DNA from: Acetobacteraceae bacterium
GTDB taxonomy: Bacteria > Pseudomonadota > Alphaproteobacteria > Acetobacterales > Acetobacteraceae
Assembly: GCA_030041255.1 (NCBI GenBank)
Contig: JASHOF010000043.1
Span: forward strand, 1-62,228
Length of the DNA: 62,228 nt
Direction: 5' to 3'
Shown: in pieces, positions 34,532 to 43,875 of the stretch
How the letters are laid out: each line of letters opens with the position of its first letter
Position numbering within the stretch: the first letter of the stretch is position 1
Notes under the pieces: generated by a model
The model's input: the letters and a program-made list of their open reading frames with translations, nothing else
Databases searched by the model: none
What the model was told of the DNA's origin: nothing
Position numbers and translations under genes: made by a program

Positions 34532-35341
34532 GTGCTGCTGGTGATCGACGCCGGCAACACCAACGTCGTCGCCGCCGTGCATGATGGGGCCGGTTGGCGC
34601 GGCATCTGGCGCATCGCAACCGAACCGGAGCGAACGTCGGATGAATACGCGGTCTGGCTCCTCGCGCTGCTCGGTCATGCAGGGCTCAAGCCGGGCGACA
34701 TCGACAACGCGGCGATCGGCACCGTGGTGCCGAGTGCACTCTACCATCTCAGGCGATTGTGCCGCGACTGGATCGCCGTCGAGCCTCTCATCGCCCGCGC
34801 CGGCCTCGACTGGGGTTTCGAGATCCGCGTCGACAGCCCCGACGAGGTCGGCGCAGACCGCCTCTTGAACGCGCTCGCCGCGCATCAGATTCACGGTGGC
34901 CCGCTGGTGGTAATCGATTTCGGAACGGCAACCACATTCGACGTCATCGGCGCCGACGGCGCCTACCATGGCGGGGTCATCGCGCCGGGCATCAATCTTT
35001 CCATCGCGGCCCTGCACCACGCCGCCGCACAGTTGCCGCGGATCGGCATCGCCCGGCCGCAGTCGGTGATCGGCCGCGCCACCGTCCCTGCGATGCAGTC
35101 CGGGATTTACTGGGGATATGTCGGCCTGGTGGAGGGGCTGGTGACGCGCATCCGCGCCGAATTCGGCAACCCCCTCAAGGTGCTGGCCACCGGCGGCCTG
35201 GCGCCGCTCTTTGCCGAAGGCACGACGTTGATCCAAGGCACCGACCTCGAACTCACGCTGCACGGGCTTCGCCTTCTCGCGGCCCGCAATCCCCGCCCCG
35301 CACCCGGGCGCGCCAGCGCGCGCCGGCAGGGCAGCACGTGA
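34532..35341 (+). CDS. coaX: Type III pantothenate kinase
   Basis: The 269-residue cytoplasmic kinase performs the first step of coenzyme A synthesis, phosphorylating pantothenate. The ASKHA-fold phosphate loop is seen at the start ([18 protein letters not shown]), with [14 protein letters not shown] and [18 protein letters not shown] following, and [20 protein letters not shown] later. It starts at GTG 34532 with GGGAG ahead. Its TGA overlaps the rnj ATG. CoaX-type kinases are insensitive to CoA feedback as a family trait. Confidence 0.95.
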   Translation: MLLVIDAGNTNVVAAVHDGAGWRGIWRIATEPERTSDEYAVWLLALLGHAGLKPGDIDNAAIGTVVPSALYHLRRLCRDWIAVEPLIARAGLDWGFEIRVDSPDEVGADRLLNALAAHQIHGGPLVVIDFGTATTFDVIGADGAYHGGVIAPGINLSIAALHHAAAQLPRIGIARPQSVIGRATVPAMQSGIYWGYVGLVEGLVTRIRAEFGNPLKVLATGGLAPLFAEGTTLIQGTDLELTLHGLRLLAARNPRPAPGRASARRQGST

Positions 35342-36990
35342 TGGACAGCGCAGCAGGTGATCTTGCCTTCCTGCCACTGGGCGGCACCGGCGAGATCGGC
35401 ATGAACCTCAATCTCTACCGCTGCAACGGCAAGTGGCTCGCGGTCGATTGCGGCATCGGCTTCGGCGCCGCCGAATATCCGGAAGCCGAAATCATGCTGC
35501 CCGATCCCGGTTTCATTGCCGAGCGCAGCCGGGCACTGGTCGGCCTTGTCATCACTCACGCGCACGAGGACCATCTCGGCGCCGTGCCCTGGCTCTGGCG
35601 CGAACTTCGCTGTCCGATCTTTGCGACCCCGTTCGCCGCGGCCGTGCTGACCCGCAAGCTTGCCGAAGCCGGCCTCCTGTCCGAGGTCAAGCTCGAGATC
35701 GTGCCGCCGGGCGGACATTTCGCACGCCCTCCCTTCTCGCTCCAGTTCCTGCGCGTGGCGCATTCCATTCCTGAATCGCAGGCCCTGGTGATCCGCACAC
35801 CCCATGGCACGGTTCTGCACACCGGCGACTGGAAGCTCGACCCGCATCCCCTCATCGGGCCGCCGACCGACGAGGCCGGGTTCGCAGCCCTGGCTGCGGA
35901 AAACGTGCTTGCCATGGTCTGCGATTCCACCAATGCAATGGTGGAAGGCCACTCCGGCTCGGAGGCCGATGTCCGCCGCACGCTCGCCGCGCTGATCCGG
36001 GATCTGCCGGGTCGCGTTGCCGTCACCTGCTTCGCAAGCAACGTCGCGCGCGTCGAATCGGTCGCGCTCGCCGCCCTGAGCGCCGGCCGCAGCGTCGCCA
36101 TCGCCGGGCGCTCGCTCCGCAATCTCGAGGCAGCGGCCCGGGAATGCGGCTATCTCAAAACGATCCCGCCTTTCCTGTCCGAAGATCGGGCCAACGAAAC
36201 ACCGGACGAGTGCCTGCTCCTTCTGGTCAGCGGCAGCCAGGGCGAGCCGAGGAGCGCGCTTTCGCGCATCGCCGCCGATACCCATCCGCGCATCGCCCTC
36301 GGCGAGGGCGACACGGTCGTCTTCAGCAGCCGCGTCATCCCCGGAAACGAGCGCGCCATCGGCGCGGTGCAGGACAACCTGGTCCGCCGCGGCGTGCGGC
36401 TGATGACGGACGCCGACCACATGGTCCATGTCTCCGGCCATCCGGCACGCGACGAACTGCGGAAGCTCTACCGATTGGTGAGACCGCGCGTTGCCGTGCC
36501 GGTGCACGGCGAATGGCGCCACCTCACCGCCCACGCCGGCCTCGCCCAGGAGCTCGGTATCCAGCCGATGCTGCTCGAGGATGGCGAAATCCTGCAGTTG
36601 GCCCCCGAGGCGCCCAAGGTCGTCGACACCGCGCCCGTGAGTCGCCTGGTGCTGGACGGAAACCGGCTCATCCCGCTGCAAGGCCCGGTCATGACGGCAC
36701 GGAGGCGTATGCTCGGCAACGGAATCGTGCTCGGCAGCCTCGCCGTCGATCGCTCGCACCGCGTTCTCGGCCGCCCGCGTGTCAGCGCGCCCGGACTCTT
36801 CGAGGAAGATGATCCCGAGGTCGCCGAGCTCGGCGCCGAGTTCGCCCAGGCACTTCAGGATCTGCCCCGGGAACTGCGCGTGAACGACGCTTCCTTCGCC
36901 GAGGCCGCCCGCTCCGCCCTGCGCCGGACGTTCGCGCGCCGCTATGGCAAGCGGCCGCTTGTCGACGTCCATCTTCTCAGGGTCGAATGA
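35341..36990 (+). CDS. rnj: Ribonuclease J
   Basis: The 549-residue metallo-beta-lactamase/beta-CASP ribonuclease acts in RNA processing and decay as a 5'-3' exo- and endonuclease. The zinc motif HxHxDH is visible at H73-A-H75-E-D77-H78. [13 protein letters not shown] marks the N-terminus, and [14 protein letters not shown] the next metal-site block. The beta-CASP insert starts near residue 200, and [21 protein letters not shown] plus [10 protein letters not shown] are conserved. The ATG overlaps the coaX stop. This follows the usual order behind nuoN in this group. Confidence 0.95.
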   Translation: MDSAAGDLAFLPLGGTGEIGMNLNLYRCNGKWLAVDCGIGFGAAEYPEAEIMLPDPGFIAERSRALVGLVITHAHEDHLGAVPWLWRELRCPIFATPFAAAVLTRKLAEAGLLSEVKLEIVPPGGHFARPPFSLQFLRVAHSIPESQALVIRTPHGTVLHTGDWKLDPHPLIGPPTDEAGFAALAAENVLAMVCDSTNAMVEGHSGSEADVRRTLAALIRDLPGRVAVTCFASNVARVESVALAALSAGRSVAIAGRSLRNLEAAARECGYLKTIPPFLSEDRANETPDECLLLLVSGSQGEPRSALSRIAADTHPRIALGEGDTVVFSSRVIPGNERAIGAVQDNLVRRGVRLMTDADHMVHVSGHPARDELRKLYRLVRPRVAVPVHGEWRHLTAHAGLAQELGIQPMLLEDGEILQLAPEAPKVVDTAPVSRLVLDGNRLIPLQGPVMTARRRMLGNGIVLGSLAVDRSHRVLGRPRVSAPGLFEEDDPEVAELGAEFAQALQDLPRELRVNDASFAEAARSALRRTFARRYGKRPLVDVHLLRVE

Positions 36991-37042
36991 GACGCTCGTG
37001 CGGGACCTAATGCGGCTCGATCAGTCAAACGGGAGCAAGCGC

Positions 37043-37558
37043 ATGGACCTCAGGGATCACATCCGCAGCATTCCGGATTTTCCAAAGCCCGGCATCCTGT
37101 TTCGCGACATCTCGACATTGCTCCGTCACGCGGAAGCCTGGCAGGCGGCGATGGAGCGTCTGGCCGAGGTCGTCCGGCCGTACCAGCCCGACCTCCTGGC
37201 CGGCATCGAATCGCGCGGCTTCCTCGTGTCGGCGCCACTGGCACTGAAGCTCGGCTGCGGATTCCTGATGCTGCGCAAGGCGGGCAAGCTCCCGGGCCTC
37301 ACCGTCGGCTACGATTACGCACTGGAATACGGAACCGACCGCGTGGAAGTCCAGGCAGATGCCGTCGCTCCCGGCCAGCGCGTCGTCATCGTGGACGACC
37401 TGCTCGCAACCGGAGGTACCATGAACGCGGGTGTCATCCTGCTGCGTCACGTCGGCGCATTGGTCCCGGCAGCCGCCGCCTTGATCGAGCTTTCCTTCCT
37501 CAACGGCCGCAGCCGGCTCGACGTTCCTTTCGAATCCCTGATCGCCTTCGACCACTGA
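37043..37558 (+). CDS. apt: Adenine phosphoribosyltransferase
   Basis: The 171-residue enzyme salvages adenine with PRPP to give AMP. The N-terminal block [19 protein letters not shown], the [11 protein letters not shown] loop, and the PRPP-binding motif [14 protein letters not shown] at 114-127 are all present. I start at the ATG at 37043, preceded by GGGAG, because the longer frame overlaps the end of rnj and has no family counterpart. It is probably its own transcription unit or the tail end of the nuo-rnj run. Confidence 0.96.
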   Translation: MDLRDHIRSIPDFPKPGILFRDISTLLRHAEAWQAAMERLAEVVRPYQPDLLAGIESRGFLVSAPLALKLGCGFLMLRKAGKLPGLTVGYDYALEYGTDRVEVQADAVAPGQRVVIVDDLLATGGTMNAGVILLRHVGALVPAAAALIELSFLNGRSRLDVPFESLIAFDH

Positions 37559-37625
37559 CGACAGCCGGATTGATTTGACAGGCGCCGACAGGAGGTTAGA
37601 GGTAGCCCTCCAAACGGGGGAGGAA

Positions 37626-38711
37626 ATGCGGGCGCAACATTGCCCTTCGCGCCGCCAGGCATTGCGACTGTTCATGCTGCCCGGCGGGCTGGCCTTCTGC
37701 GCGGGATCAAGGCGTGCACGCGCCGCAACCGCCATGGCGAGCCAACCCTTCCCGAATGGCGTACGGCTGCTGGTGGCCGGCACCCCCGGCGAACGGGTCG
37801 ACTGGTGGGCGGATACCTTCACGCCCATTCTCGGCCACCTGTTGCCGCCGGGCACGCGCGTCTTCAAAGAGAACGCCATCGGCAATGACGGCGTCACGGG
37901 GGCCAACCAGTTCGCCGTCCGCGCTGCACCTGACGGCGCGACCGCTCTGCTCGTGCCCGGCGCCGCAGCGACGGCGTGGCTCGTCGGCGAGCCGCGCGTT
38001 CATTTCGACACCGCAAGCTGGGTTCCTGTCATGGACGCCGTCGGTCCCGCCGTGGTGGTGGGCCGCATGGCGCTTTCCACCCTCGGACCCGGCGCCACGC
38101 CGCGCGTCGCTGCCTCCGGCCCCACGGGCCCGGAACTGCCGGTCCTGATCGCGCTCGATGTGCTCGCAGCCAATGCAGTACCCGTATTCGGATTGGACAC
38201 CGCACAGCAAGCGCTCGCATCCCTCGCGGCAGGCGGCGTCGATCTCGTGCTGCTGCACGGCGAGGATGTTTCGAGCCGCATGGAAAACCTCGCTTCGACG
38301 GGGGTGCGTGCGCTCTTTTCCTTCGGCCGCCCTGACGCAACGGGCCATTGGCAGCGCGATCCACTCCTCCCCGGTATCCCGACCTTCGAAGAAGTCTCCC
38401 TCACGCTGCTCGGCCATCAGCCACGGGGACCGCTGGTTGACGCATGGCGCGCGGCTGCCGCCGCCACGCTGCTCGATTTCGCCCTCGTCCTGCCGCAACT
38501 CACCCCAACCGACGTCGTCGCGTTGTGGAGAGAAGTCGGTGAGCAACTGGCACAGGCGGCCACCGTGCGCGGGCTTGCCGCCGGCGCCGGTCTCTGCCCG
38601 GAATCGGGCCCCTCCGCCAATGCCAGCACCACCGCCGTTGCCGCCGATGCCGCGACGCTCCTCGCGCTGAGACGCTGGCTCGGTCGCCGCTTCGGCTGGC
38701 GCCAGACCTGA
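37626..38711 (+). CDS. TctC/Bug-family periplasmic solute-binding protein
   Basis: The 361-residue protein starts at the ATG at 37626 with a GGAGG site. It has a signal peptide whose n-region, SRRQALRLFMLPGG, resembles a twin-arginine (Tat) signal, ending near ARA at residue 33. The mature part follows the Bug fold (VRLLVAGTPGERVDWWADTF, GTRVFKENAIGNDGVTGANQ and LPGIPTFEEV). Bug proteins bind carboxylates for tripartite tricarboxylate transporters. No tctA or tctB gene is near, so it is an orphan receptor, a common situation for this family. The ligand is unknown. Confidence 0.75.
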   Translation: MRAQHCPSRRQALRLFMLPGGLAFCAGSRRARAATAMASQPFPNGVRLLVAGTPGERVDWWADTFTPILGHLLPPGTRVFKENAIGNDGVTGANQFAVRAAPDGATALLVPGAAATAWLVGEPRVHFDTASWVPVMDAVGPAVVVGRMALSTLGPGATPRVAASGPTGPELPVLIALDVLAANAVPVFGLDTAQQALASLAAGGVDLVLLHGEDVSSRMENLASTGVRALFSFGRPDATGHWQRDPLLPGIPTFEEVSLTLLGHQPRGPLVDAWRAAAAATLLDFALVLPQLTPTDVVALWREVGEQLAQAATVRGLAAGAGLCPESGPSANASTTAVAADAATLLALRRWLGRRFGWRQT

Positions 38712-38755
38712 ACGCGCCCGAACCTGGCGCAACAGAGATGCCGTCAGGCCGCGAA

Positions 38756-38784
38756 TTGACCGCGGTTTCCGCCCTTTCTAGCTT
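38756..38784 (+). promoter_or_regulatory. Candidate lysS promoter giving a nearly leaderless transcript
   Basis: TTGACC at 38756-38761 and TAGCTT at 38779-38784 are 17 bp apart. The expected start point, about 7 bp downstream, falls at the lysS ATG (38792). No purine-rich ribosome site lies upstream of that ATG. Confidence 0.45.
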
Positions 38785-38791
38785 ATCTTAG

Positions 38792-40423
38792 ATGCCTTCC
38801 CCTGAGCCGCCTTCCGAGCCCGCAGGCGCCTGGCCCTTCGCCGAGGCCAGGAAGCTGGCCGCCCGCCTGGCCCTCCAGGGCAAACAGGCCGCCCTCCTCG
38901 AAACCGGCTACGGGCCCTCCGGCCTGCCGCATATCGGCACCTTCGGCGAGGTCGCGCGCACAAGCTGGGTCCGCCTCGCCTTCACCGAAGTCACCGGCCT
39001 TCCTTCCCGCCTGCTCGCCTTCAGCGACGATATGGACGGGCTGCGCCGCGTGCCGGAGAACGTACCGAACCGGCAGATGCTCGCCGCCCATCTCGGCCGC
39101 CCGCTCACCCGCGTGCCGGATCCCTTCGGCACCCACGAAAGCTTCGGCGCTCACAACAATGCCCGCCTGCGCGCCTTCCTCGACCAGTTCGGCTTCGACT
39201 ATGAATTCGCCTCCTCCTCGGATTATTACGCATCCGGCCGCTTCGACGCGGCACTCCTCCGCGTGCTGGAGACCTGGGACGAGATCATGGAGGTGATCCT
39301 GCCCACCCTCGGCCCCGAGCGGCGCCTGACCTACGCCCCGGTGCTGCCGATCCACCCGCAAAGCGGGCGGGTCATGCAGGTGCCGATCCGGCGCGCCGAT
39401 CCGCAACACGGCACCGTCCTCTGGGAAGACCCGCAAACCGGCCGCGCCTGGGAAACCCCCGTGACCGGCGGCGCCGCCAAGTTGCAATGGAAGGCGGACT
39501 GGGCGATGCGCTGGTTTGCCCTTCGCGTCGATTACGAAATGTCTGGCAAGGATTTGATGGAAAGCGTCCGCCTCTCCGGCCGGATTTGCCGCATCCTCGG
39601 CGCCCCGCCGCCGGAGGGCTTCACCTATGAACTTTTCCTCGACGAAAACGGCCAGCGTATCAGCAAGTCGAAGGGCAACGGCCTGCCGATCGAGGACTGG
39701 CTCCGCTACGGCCCGGCCGAGAGCCTCGCGCAGTTCATGTTCCACGCGCCGGAGCGCGCCAAGCGCCTCTATTTCGACGTCATCCCCCGCTCGACCGACG
39801 ACTATCTCGCCAACACCGCCCGCCTGTGCCGCGAGCCCGAGAACGAGCATCGGCGCAACCCGGCCTGGTTCATCCACGGCGGCCAGGTCCCGGAGAATGC
39901 CGAGAGCCCCGTTCCCTTCAGCATGCTGCTCCAGCTTGCCGCGGTCGTGAACGCGGAAACGCCCGACATGCTCTGGGGCTTTCTCCGCCGCTACCAGCCC
40001 CACGCCTCGCCTGCGAGCATGCCGTTCCTCGATCGCCTGGTCGGGCACGCGATCGCCTATTACCAGGATTTCGTTCGCCCATCGAAGCATTTCCGCGCCC
40101 CCACCGACGACGAACGCGCCGCTCTCGTGGCACTTGCCGGCAAGCTCGCCGAAGATCGCACTGCTCTCGAGGCGCTCCCACCGGGCGAGCGCGCCGAGCG
40201 GCTGCAGGCGATCGTCTACGACGCCGGCCGCCGCCCGCCCTTTCTCGAGACCCGGCAGGACGGCCGGCAGGGTGTGGCGCTGGCCTGGTTCGCCGCCCTC
40301 TACCAGGTGCTGCTCGGCCAGGAACGCGGCCCCCGTTTCGGCGGCTTCATCGCGCTCTACGGAATTTCCGAAACCATCGCCCTGATCGAGGCGGTACTCG
40401 CCCGCCCCGCCGACGCCGCATAG
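38792..40423 (+). CDS. lysS: Lysyl-tRNA synthetase, class I
   Basis: The 543-residue synthetase is of the class I (archaeal, LysK) type. The HIGH-type motif reads GLPHIGTFGE with H47 and the KMSKS-type motif ISKSKG lies at 290-295. LLAFSDDMDGLRRVPENVP, EFASSSDYYASGRFD and DYEMSGKDLM are also typical. Class I LysRS replaces the class II enzyme in most alphaproteobacteria. The ATG lacks a ribosome site and may be leaderless. The next gene, an MprF-like lipid flippase, begins immediately after the TAG with no gap, so the two are almost certainly cotranscribed. Confidence 0.95.
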   Translation: MPSPEPPSEPAGAWPFAEARKLAARLALQGKQAALLETGYGPSGLPHIGTFGEVARTSWVRLAFTEVTGLPSRLLAFSDDMDGLRRVPENVPNRQMLAAHLGRPLTRVPDPFGTHESFGAHNNARLRAFLDQFGFDYEFASSSDYYASGRFDAALLRVLETWDEIMEVILPTLGPERRLTYAPVLPIHPQSGRVMQVPIRRADPQHGTVLWEDPQTGRAWETPVTGGAAKLQWKADWAMRWFALRVDYEMSGKDLMESVRLSGRICRILGAPPPEGFTYELFLDENGQRISKSKGNGLPIEDWLRYGPAESLAQFMFHAPERAKRLYFDVIPRSTDDYLANTARLCREPENEHRRNPAWFIHGGQVPENAESPVPFSMLLQLAAVVNAETPDMLWGFLRRYQPHASPASMPFLDRLVGHAIAYYQDFVRPSKHFRAPTDDERAALVALAGKLAEDRTALEALPPGERAERLQAIVYDAGRRPPFLETRQDGRQGVALAWFAALYQVLLGQERGPRFGGFIALYGISETIALIEAVLARPADAA

Positions 40424-42427
40424 GTGGACCGAAGGCGCCTCCCGGCTCTTCTCGCGCGGCTTGCCCGGCACGTTCCCGCTCTGCTCGGGCTCGGTCTCCT
40501 CGTCGCCGCCGTCTACACGCTCAAATCGAGCTTCGATAACCTCGCTCTCTCCGATGTCAGCCGGGCCATCGCTGCCATCCCGGCGCGCTCGGTCTGGCTC
40601 GCGGTCGGGGCAACCGTGCTCTCCTACTGGCTCCTCACCCTCTATGACTGGCTCGGCACGCGCTTCGCCGGCCATCCGGTTCCCTACGCCCGCGTCTCAT
40701 TCGGTTCGTTCTGCGCCTATGCCCTCGCCCACAGCCTCGGCCTGCCGGTCGTTTCCGGCGCCGCCGTCCGCTACCGCCTCTACGCCCACTGGGGCCTCAC
40801 ACCAGCCGAGATTGCCCGACTGATCGCGTTCTGCAGCCTCACCTTCGGTTTCGGAGCGCTCACTCTCGGCGGCGGCATCCTCCTCCTGGCACCAGGCTGG
40901 GTGCCGTTCCTCGGCCGCGCCGTGCCGGATTTCGTCTTCCGCGCCATCGGTGCCGGATTCTGGGCCGCGGTGATCGCCTACGTGACACTGGCGCGTTTCG
41001 TTCCGCGCATCAGCATCTTCAACCACGAGATCGCCCTCCCGGGCCTTGCCATGGCGCTTGCGCAGGTGGTGCTGGCGACCGTCGATCTCGCCTTCACGGC
41101 CGCGATCTTCCATGTCCTCCTCGCCGGGGCGCATGGCCTCGGCTTCTTCCGCTTCCTCGCGATCTATCTCACCGCCTATGCGGCGGGGCTCGCAACCAAC
41201 CTTCCCGGCGGCATCGGGATCTTCGACACCGGCATGCTGCTCGGCCTCTCGCCCTTCCTCTCGACCCCGCGCATCCTCGGCGCGCTGGCCGTCTTCCGGC
41301 TCTGCTACTACATCGTCCCCCTCTTCGTTGCCGGCGGCCTCTTCGTCGGGCATGAACTTCTTCTGCATCGGAAACGTTCGGCCGGGCCATTGGGGGAAAC
41401 GGCGCTGGCCGTCGCCGCGGCGAGTGCCGCCGTCGCCCTCTCCGGCGTGCTGCTGCTCTCGCTTGCCATGCTCGAGCCCCGCCCGCATCTGCCCAAGGCA
41501 ATCGCGGACATCGGCGGCATGGCCGCGCTCGCCGGCCCCTTCGTTCCATCGCTCGTCGGTGCCGCCCTCCTCGTGCTCGCGGTCGGCCTTACCCGCCGCG
41601 TCAAGCTCGCCTGGAGCAGCACGATGGCACTGCTCGCCGCCGCCGCTGCCGCCACCGCGCTCGAAGGCGAACCCTGGTGGGTACCCGCCTGGCTGATCCT
41701 GACCGCACTCCTGCTCGCCCCTTATCGGGCCGCCTTCTATCGCCGCGCCCGCCTGCTGACCGAGCCGCTCTCGCCAGCCACCGCACTGGCGCTCTTCGCC
41801 CTCGCAGCGGTCACGATCGTCTTCGCCTCGCTCGCCCGCCACGTCCCCTCGCTGCCGCAAGGGCCGTGGTGGCAACTCGTCTTGTCGCCGAATTTGCCGG
41901 GTCCGCTTCGCCTCAGCGTGGCCCTCTCGATGGCGGTCGCCGCCATCGCACTCTGGCGGCTGGTCCGGCCCGGCCGGGTCGCGTACCTTTCCTGGGACGG
42001 CATGGCGTGGGAGCGCTATGCCGCCCTCGGCGCAACGCCGCCGGCGGCGGCCGACGGGCTGATGCTCGGCGAGGCCGGCAAATCGGCAATCGCCTTCCGC
42101 CGTGTCGGGCGCATCCTGCTCGGCCTCGGCGATCCGGTCGGCCCGGCATCGGATCGAATCTCCACCCTCTGGCGGTTGCGCGACCTCGCGGCTCAGGAAG
42201 GCTACGATCCGGCCATCTGGGGCGCCGGCCCCGATCTCCTCGCAACCTACGCGGATCTCGGCCTGGCCATCCTGCCCCTCGGCGCGGACGGCCTGCCCGC
42301 GGCCGAGCCCGCCATTCACGCGCCGCGCTACCTCGCCTGCGTGGCGGAGCGCGACCTCGCTCTCCTGCTCCCTCTCCTCCCCTCGCTCGCCGGCCAGGCG
42401 ACAGTTCCCGCGCTGCCCGGAGATTGA
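40424..42427 (+). CDS. MprF-like membrane flippase with shortened synthase domain
   Basis: The 667-residue protein begins at a GTG directly after the lysS stop. The N-terminal part (to about 320) is a UPF0104/LPG-synthase-TM flippase, with ATNLPGGIGIFDTGMLLGL as its signature. More helices run to about 510. The C-terminal soluble part (about 515-667) resembles only the first half of the DUF2156 lysyl-phosphatidylglycerol synthase domain (YLSWDGMAWERYAALGA, LGDPVGP). MprF proteins are usually 840-880 residues, so roughly 170-200 residues with the aminoacyl-transfer half are missing. The stop is clean and the next gene follows, so this looks like a stable short form. It may flip lipids without making them. 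Confidence 0.8.
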   Translation: MDRRRLPALLARLARHVPALLGLGLLVAAVYTLKSSFDNLALSDVSRAIAAIPARSVWLAVGATVLSYWLLTLYDWLGTRFAGHPVPYARVSFGSFCAYALAHSLGLPVVSGAAVRYRLYAHWGLTPAEIARLIAFCSLTFGFGALTLGGGILLLAPGWVPFLGRAVPDFVFRAIGAGFWAAVIAYVTLARFVPRISIFNHEIALPGLAMALAQVVLATVDLAFTAAIFHVLLAGAHGLGFFRFLAIYLTAYAAGLATNLPGGIGIFDTGMLLGLSPFLSTPRILGALAVFRLCYYIVPLFVAGGLFVGHELLLHRKRSAGPLGETALAVAAASAAVALSGVLLLSLAMLEPRPHLPKAIADIGGMAALAGPFVPSLVGAALLVLAVGLTRRVKLAWSSTMALLAAAAAATALEGEPWWVPAWLILTALLLAPYRAAFYRRARLLTEPLSPATALALFALAAVTIVFASLARHVPSLPQGPWWQLVLSPNLPGPLRLSVALSMAVAAIALWRLVRPGRVAYLSWDGMAWERYAALGATPPAAADGLMLGEAGKSAIAFRRVGRILLGLGDPVGPASDRISTLWRLRDLAAQEGYDPAIWGAGPDLLATYADLGLAILPLGADGLPAAEPAIHAPRYLACVAERDLALLLPLLPSLAGQATVPALPGD

Positions 42428-42498
42428 GCCGGGTCCGGGCCATTGCCCCACTCCCGCCGCTGCCGCAGAATGCAACGTTTCGATCGGAGGAAGCGAAG

Positions 42499-43260
42499 AT
42501 GCCGGCAGCCCTGCAACGCAAACCGAACGAAATCACGGACGCCGAATGGCGCACGCGTTGCGATCTCGCGGCCCTCTATCGCATCGTTCACTTTCTCGGC
42601 TGGACCGATCTCATCAACACGCATATGTCCGCCCGCATCCCCGATGCGCCGGACTGCTTCCTGATCAACCGCTATGGCGAAATGTTCGACGAGATCGCGG
42701 CGTCCAGCCTGATCAAGATGGATCTCTCCGGCAACGTGCTCGGCACGACGGGTGACTACAACGATGCCGGCTTCACCATCCACAGCGGCATCTACAAGGC
42801 GCGGCCGGACGCCCATTGCGTCATGCACACCCACACCCGCGCCGGCGCCGGTGTCTCTCTCATCCCGAACGGACTGCGCCCGATCAGCCAGGATGCGCTG
42901 CACGTCCTCGACGAGGTCGCCTATCACACCTACGGCGTGCCCGCCTCGACCGAGGAGTGCGAGGCCCTCGGCCGCACCGCGCAACAAGGCAGTTGCATCG
43001 TGCTTCTCAATCACGGCCTGCTCGCGCTCGGGGCGACCATTCCCGCTGCCCTGCACCGGATTTACATGCTCGAGCGCGCATGCGAGCTCGAGCTGATCGC
43101 CCGCACCATGAACGTCGGGCCGGTGGAAATTGCGCCTCACGTCGTCGCCGCCGCCGCGTCATGGATGAAGCGCCGGCGTGCCGGCGCCGACTACGGCGTC
43201 AAGGAATGGGAAGGGCTGCTGCGCACCGTCGAGCAGAGAGGCGCAGACTATCGGCGCTGA
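42499..43260 (+). CDS. Class II aldolase/adducin-family protein
   Basis: The 253-residue protein has the zinc-site residues of class II aldolases: H95 in TIHSGIY, H110 and H112 in VMHTHTRAGAG, and H172 in LLNHGLLALG. It starts at the ATG at 42499 with a GGAGG site. The family includes fuculose- and ribulose-phosphate aldolases and decarboxylases. The N-terminal DAEWRTRCDLAALYRIVHFL is typical of the adducin-like branch often annotated simply as class II aldolase. The neighbouring ribose-type ABC transporter makes a sugar-phosphate substrate reasonable but unproven. Confidence 0.85.
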   Translation: MPAALQRKPNEITDAEWRTRCDLAALYRIVHFLGWTDLINTHMSARIPDAPDCFLINRYGEMFDEIAASSLIKMDLSGNVLGTTGDYNDAGFTIHSGIYKARPDAHCVMHTHTRAGAGVSLIPNGLRPISQDALHVLDEVAYHTYGVPASTEECEALGRTAQQGSCIVLLNHGLLALGATIPAALHRIYMLERACELELIARTMNVGPVEIAPHVVAAAASWMKRRRAGADYGVKEWEGLLRTVEQRGADYRR

Positions 43261-43789
43261 GCCGCCGAATCTTGCCGATCTGCTCGCGCCCTGGCACGAC
43301 TTCTATGTCCTGGCCGGCACCGCCGGGGCGACACTCGTCGGCCTGCTCTTCATCGCCGCTTCCCTGGGCTCCGGCTTCTTCACGGAAGAACGGCGCCCTG
43401 CGTTCCGCGCCTTCGTCTCCCCGAGCGTGGTGCATTTCTCGAGTGCATTCGCGCTCTCGCTCGCCGTACTCGCACCGGTCAGGCATTGGCCGCTGCTCGG
43501 TCTGCTCGAAGGCGGTCTCGCGTTCTTCGGTCTCGCCTACTCCGCCATCATCTGGGGCGCCATGATCCGGCTCGGCCTGACCGCAACGATCGATCTCGAG
43601 GACCGCATCTGGTACGCAGCCCTTCCGGCCCTCTCCTATGCCCTCCTCATCGCCACCGCGGCGTTGCTCTTCGCCGGGCGCCCACTCGGCCTCACCGTGC
43701 TTCCCTGCGGCATCGGGCTCCTTCTCCTCGTCGGCATCCGCAATGCCTGGGACATCACCTCCTGGTCCATGACCCGCCACCGCGACTGA
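43178..43789 (+). CDS. Small integral membrane protein of unknown function
   Basis: The 203-residue frame starts at GTG 43178, overlapping the aldolase end by 83 bp; no later standard start exists before the conserved part, so the true start is uncertain. From about residue 35 the sequence is LAPWHDFYVLAGTAGATLVG, then four or five hydrophobic helices. I have seen this W-HDFY-GTAGATL pattern in unnamed alphaproteobacterial membrane proteins but know no function. It ends ITSWSMTRHRD. The expression context is the aldolase upstream and a periplasmic binding protein 86 bp downstream. Confidence 0.65.
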   Translation: MPAPTTASRNGKGCCAPSSREAQTIGAEPPNLADLLAPWHDFYVLAGTAGATLVGLLFIAASLGSGFFTEERRPAFRAFVSPSVVHFSSAFALSLAVLAPVRHWPLLGLLEGGLAFFGLAYSAIIWGAMIRLGLTATIDLEDRIWYAALPALSYALLIATAALLFAGRPLGLTVLPCGIGLLLLVGIRNAWDITSWSMTRHRD

Positions 43790-43875
43790 TCGCGGCTTGT
43801 TCGCCGCGATCCACTGCCATAGACTGTGCGTTCGCAGCCGGACCATCGGCACCCAGGGAGGAAAGGAAATCCAGA

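Noticed and set aside
32950-34614. A 554-codon frame antisense to nuoN
   Set aside because: It is very acidic and histidine/arginine-rich with no domain, while the plus strand encodes a complete NuoN with all conserved motifs. Similar antisense frames opposite nuoD, nuoG, rnj, lysS and the MprF-like gene were rejected for the same reason.
37575-37625. Upstream start for the Bug-like protein
   Set aside because: The first 17 residues from 37575 would precede the signal peptide n-region and lack a ribosome site, while the ATG at 37626 has GGAGG.
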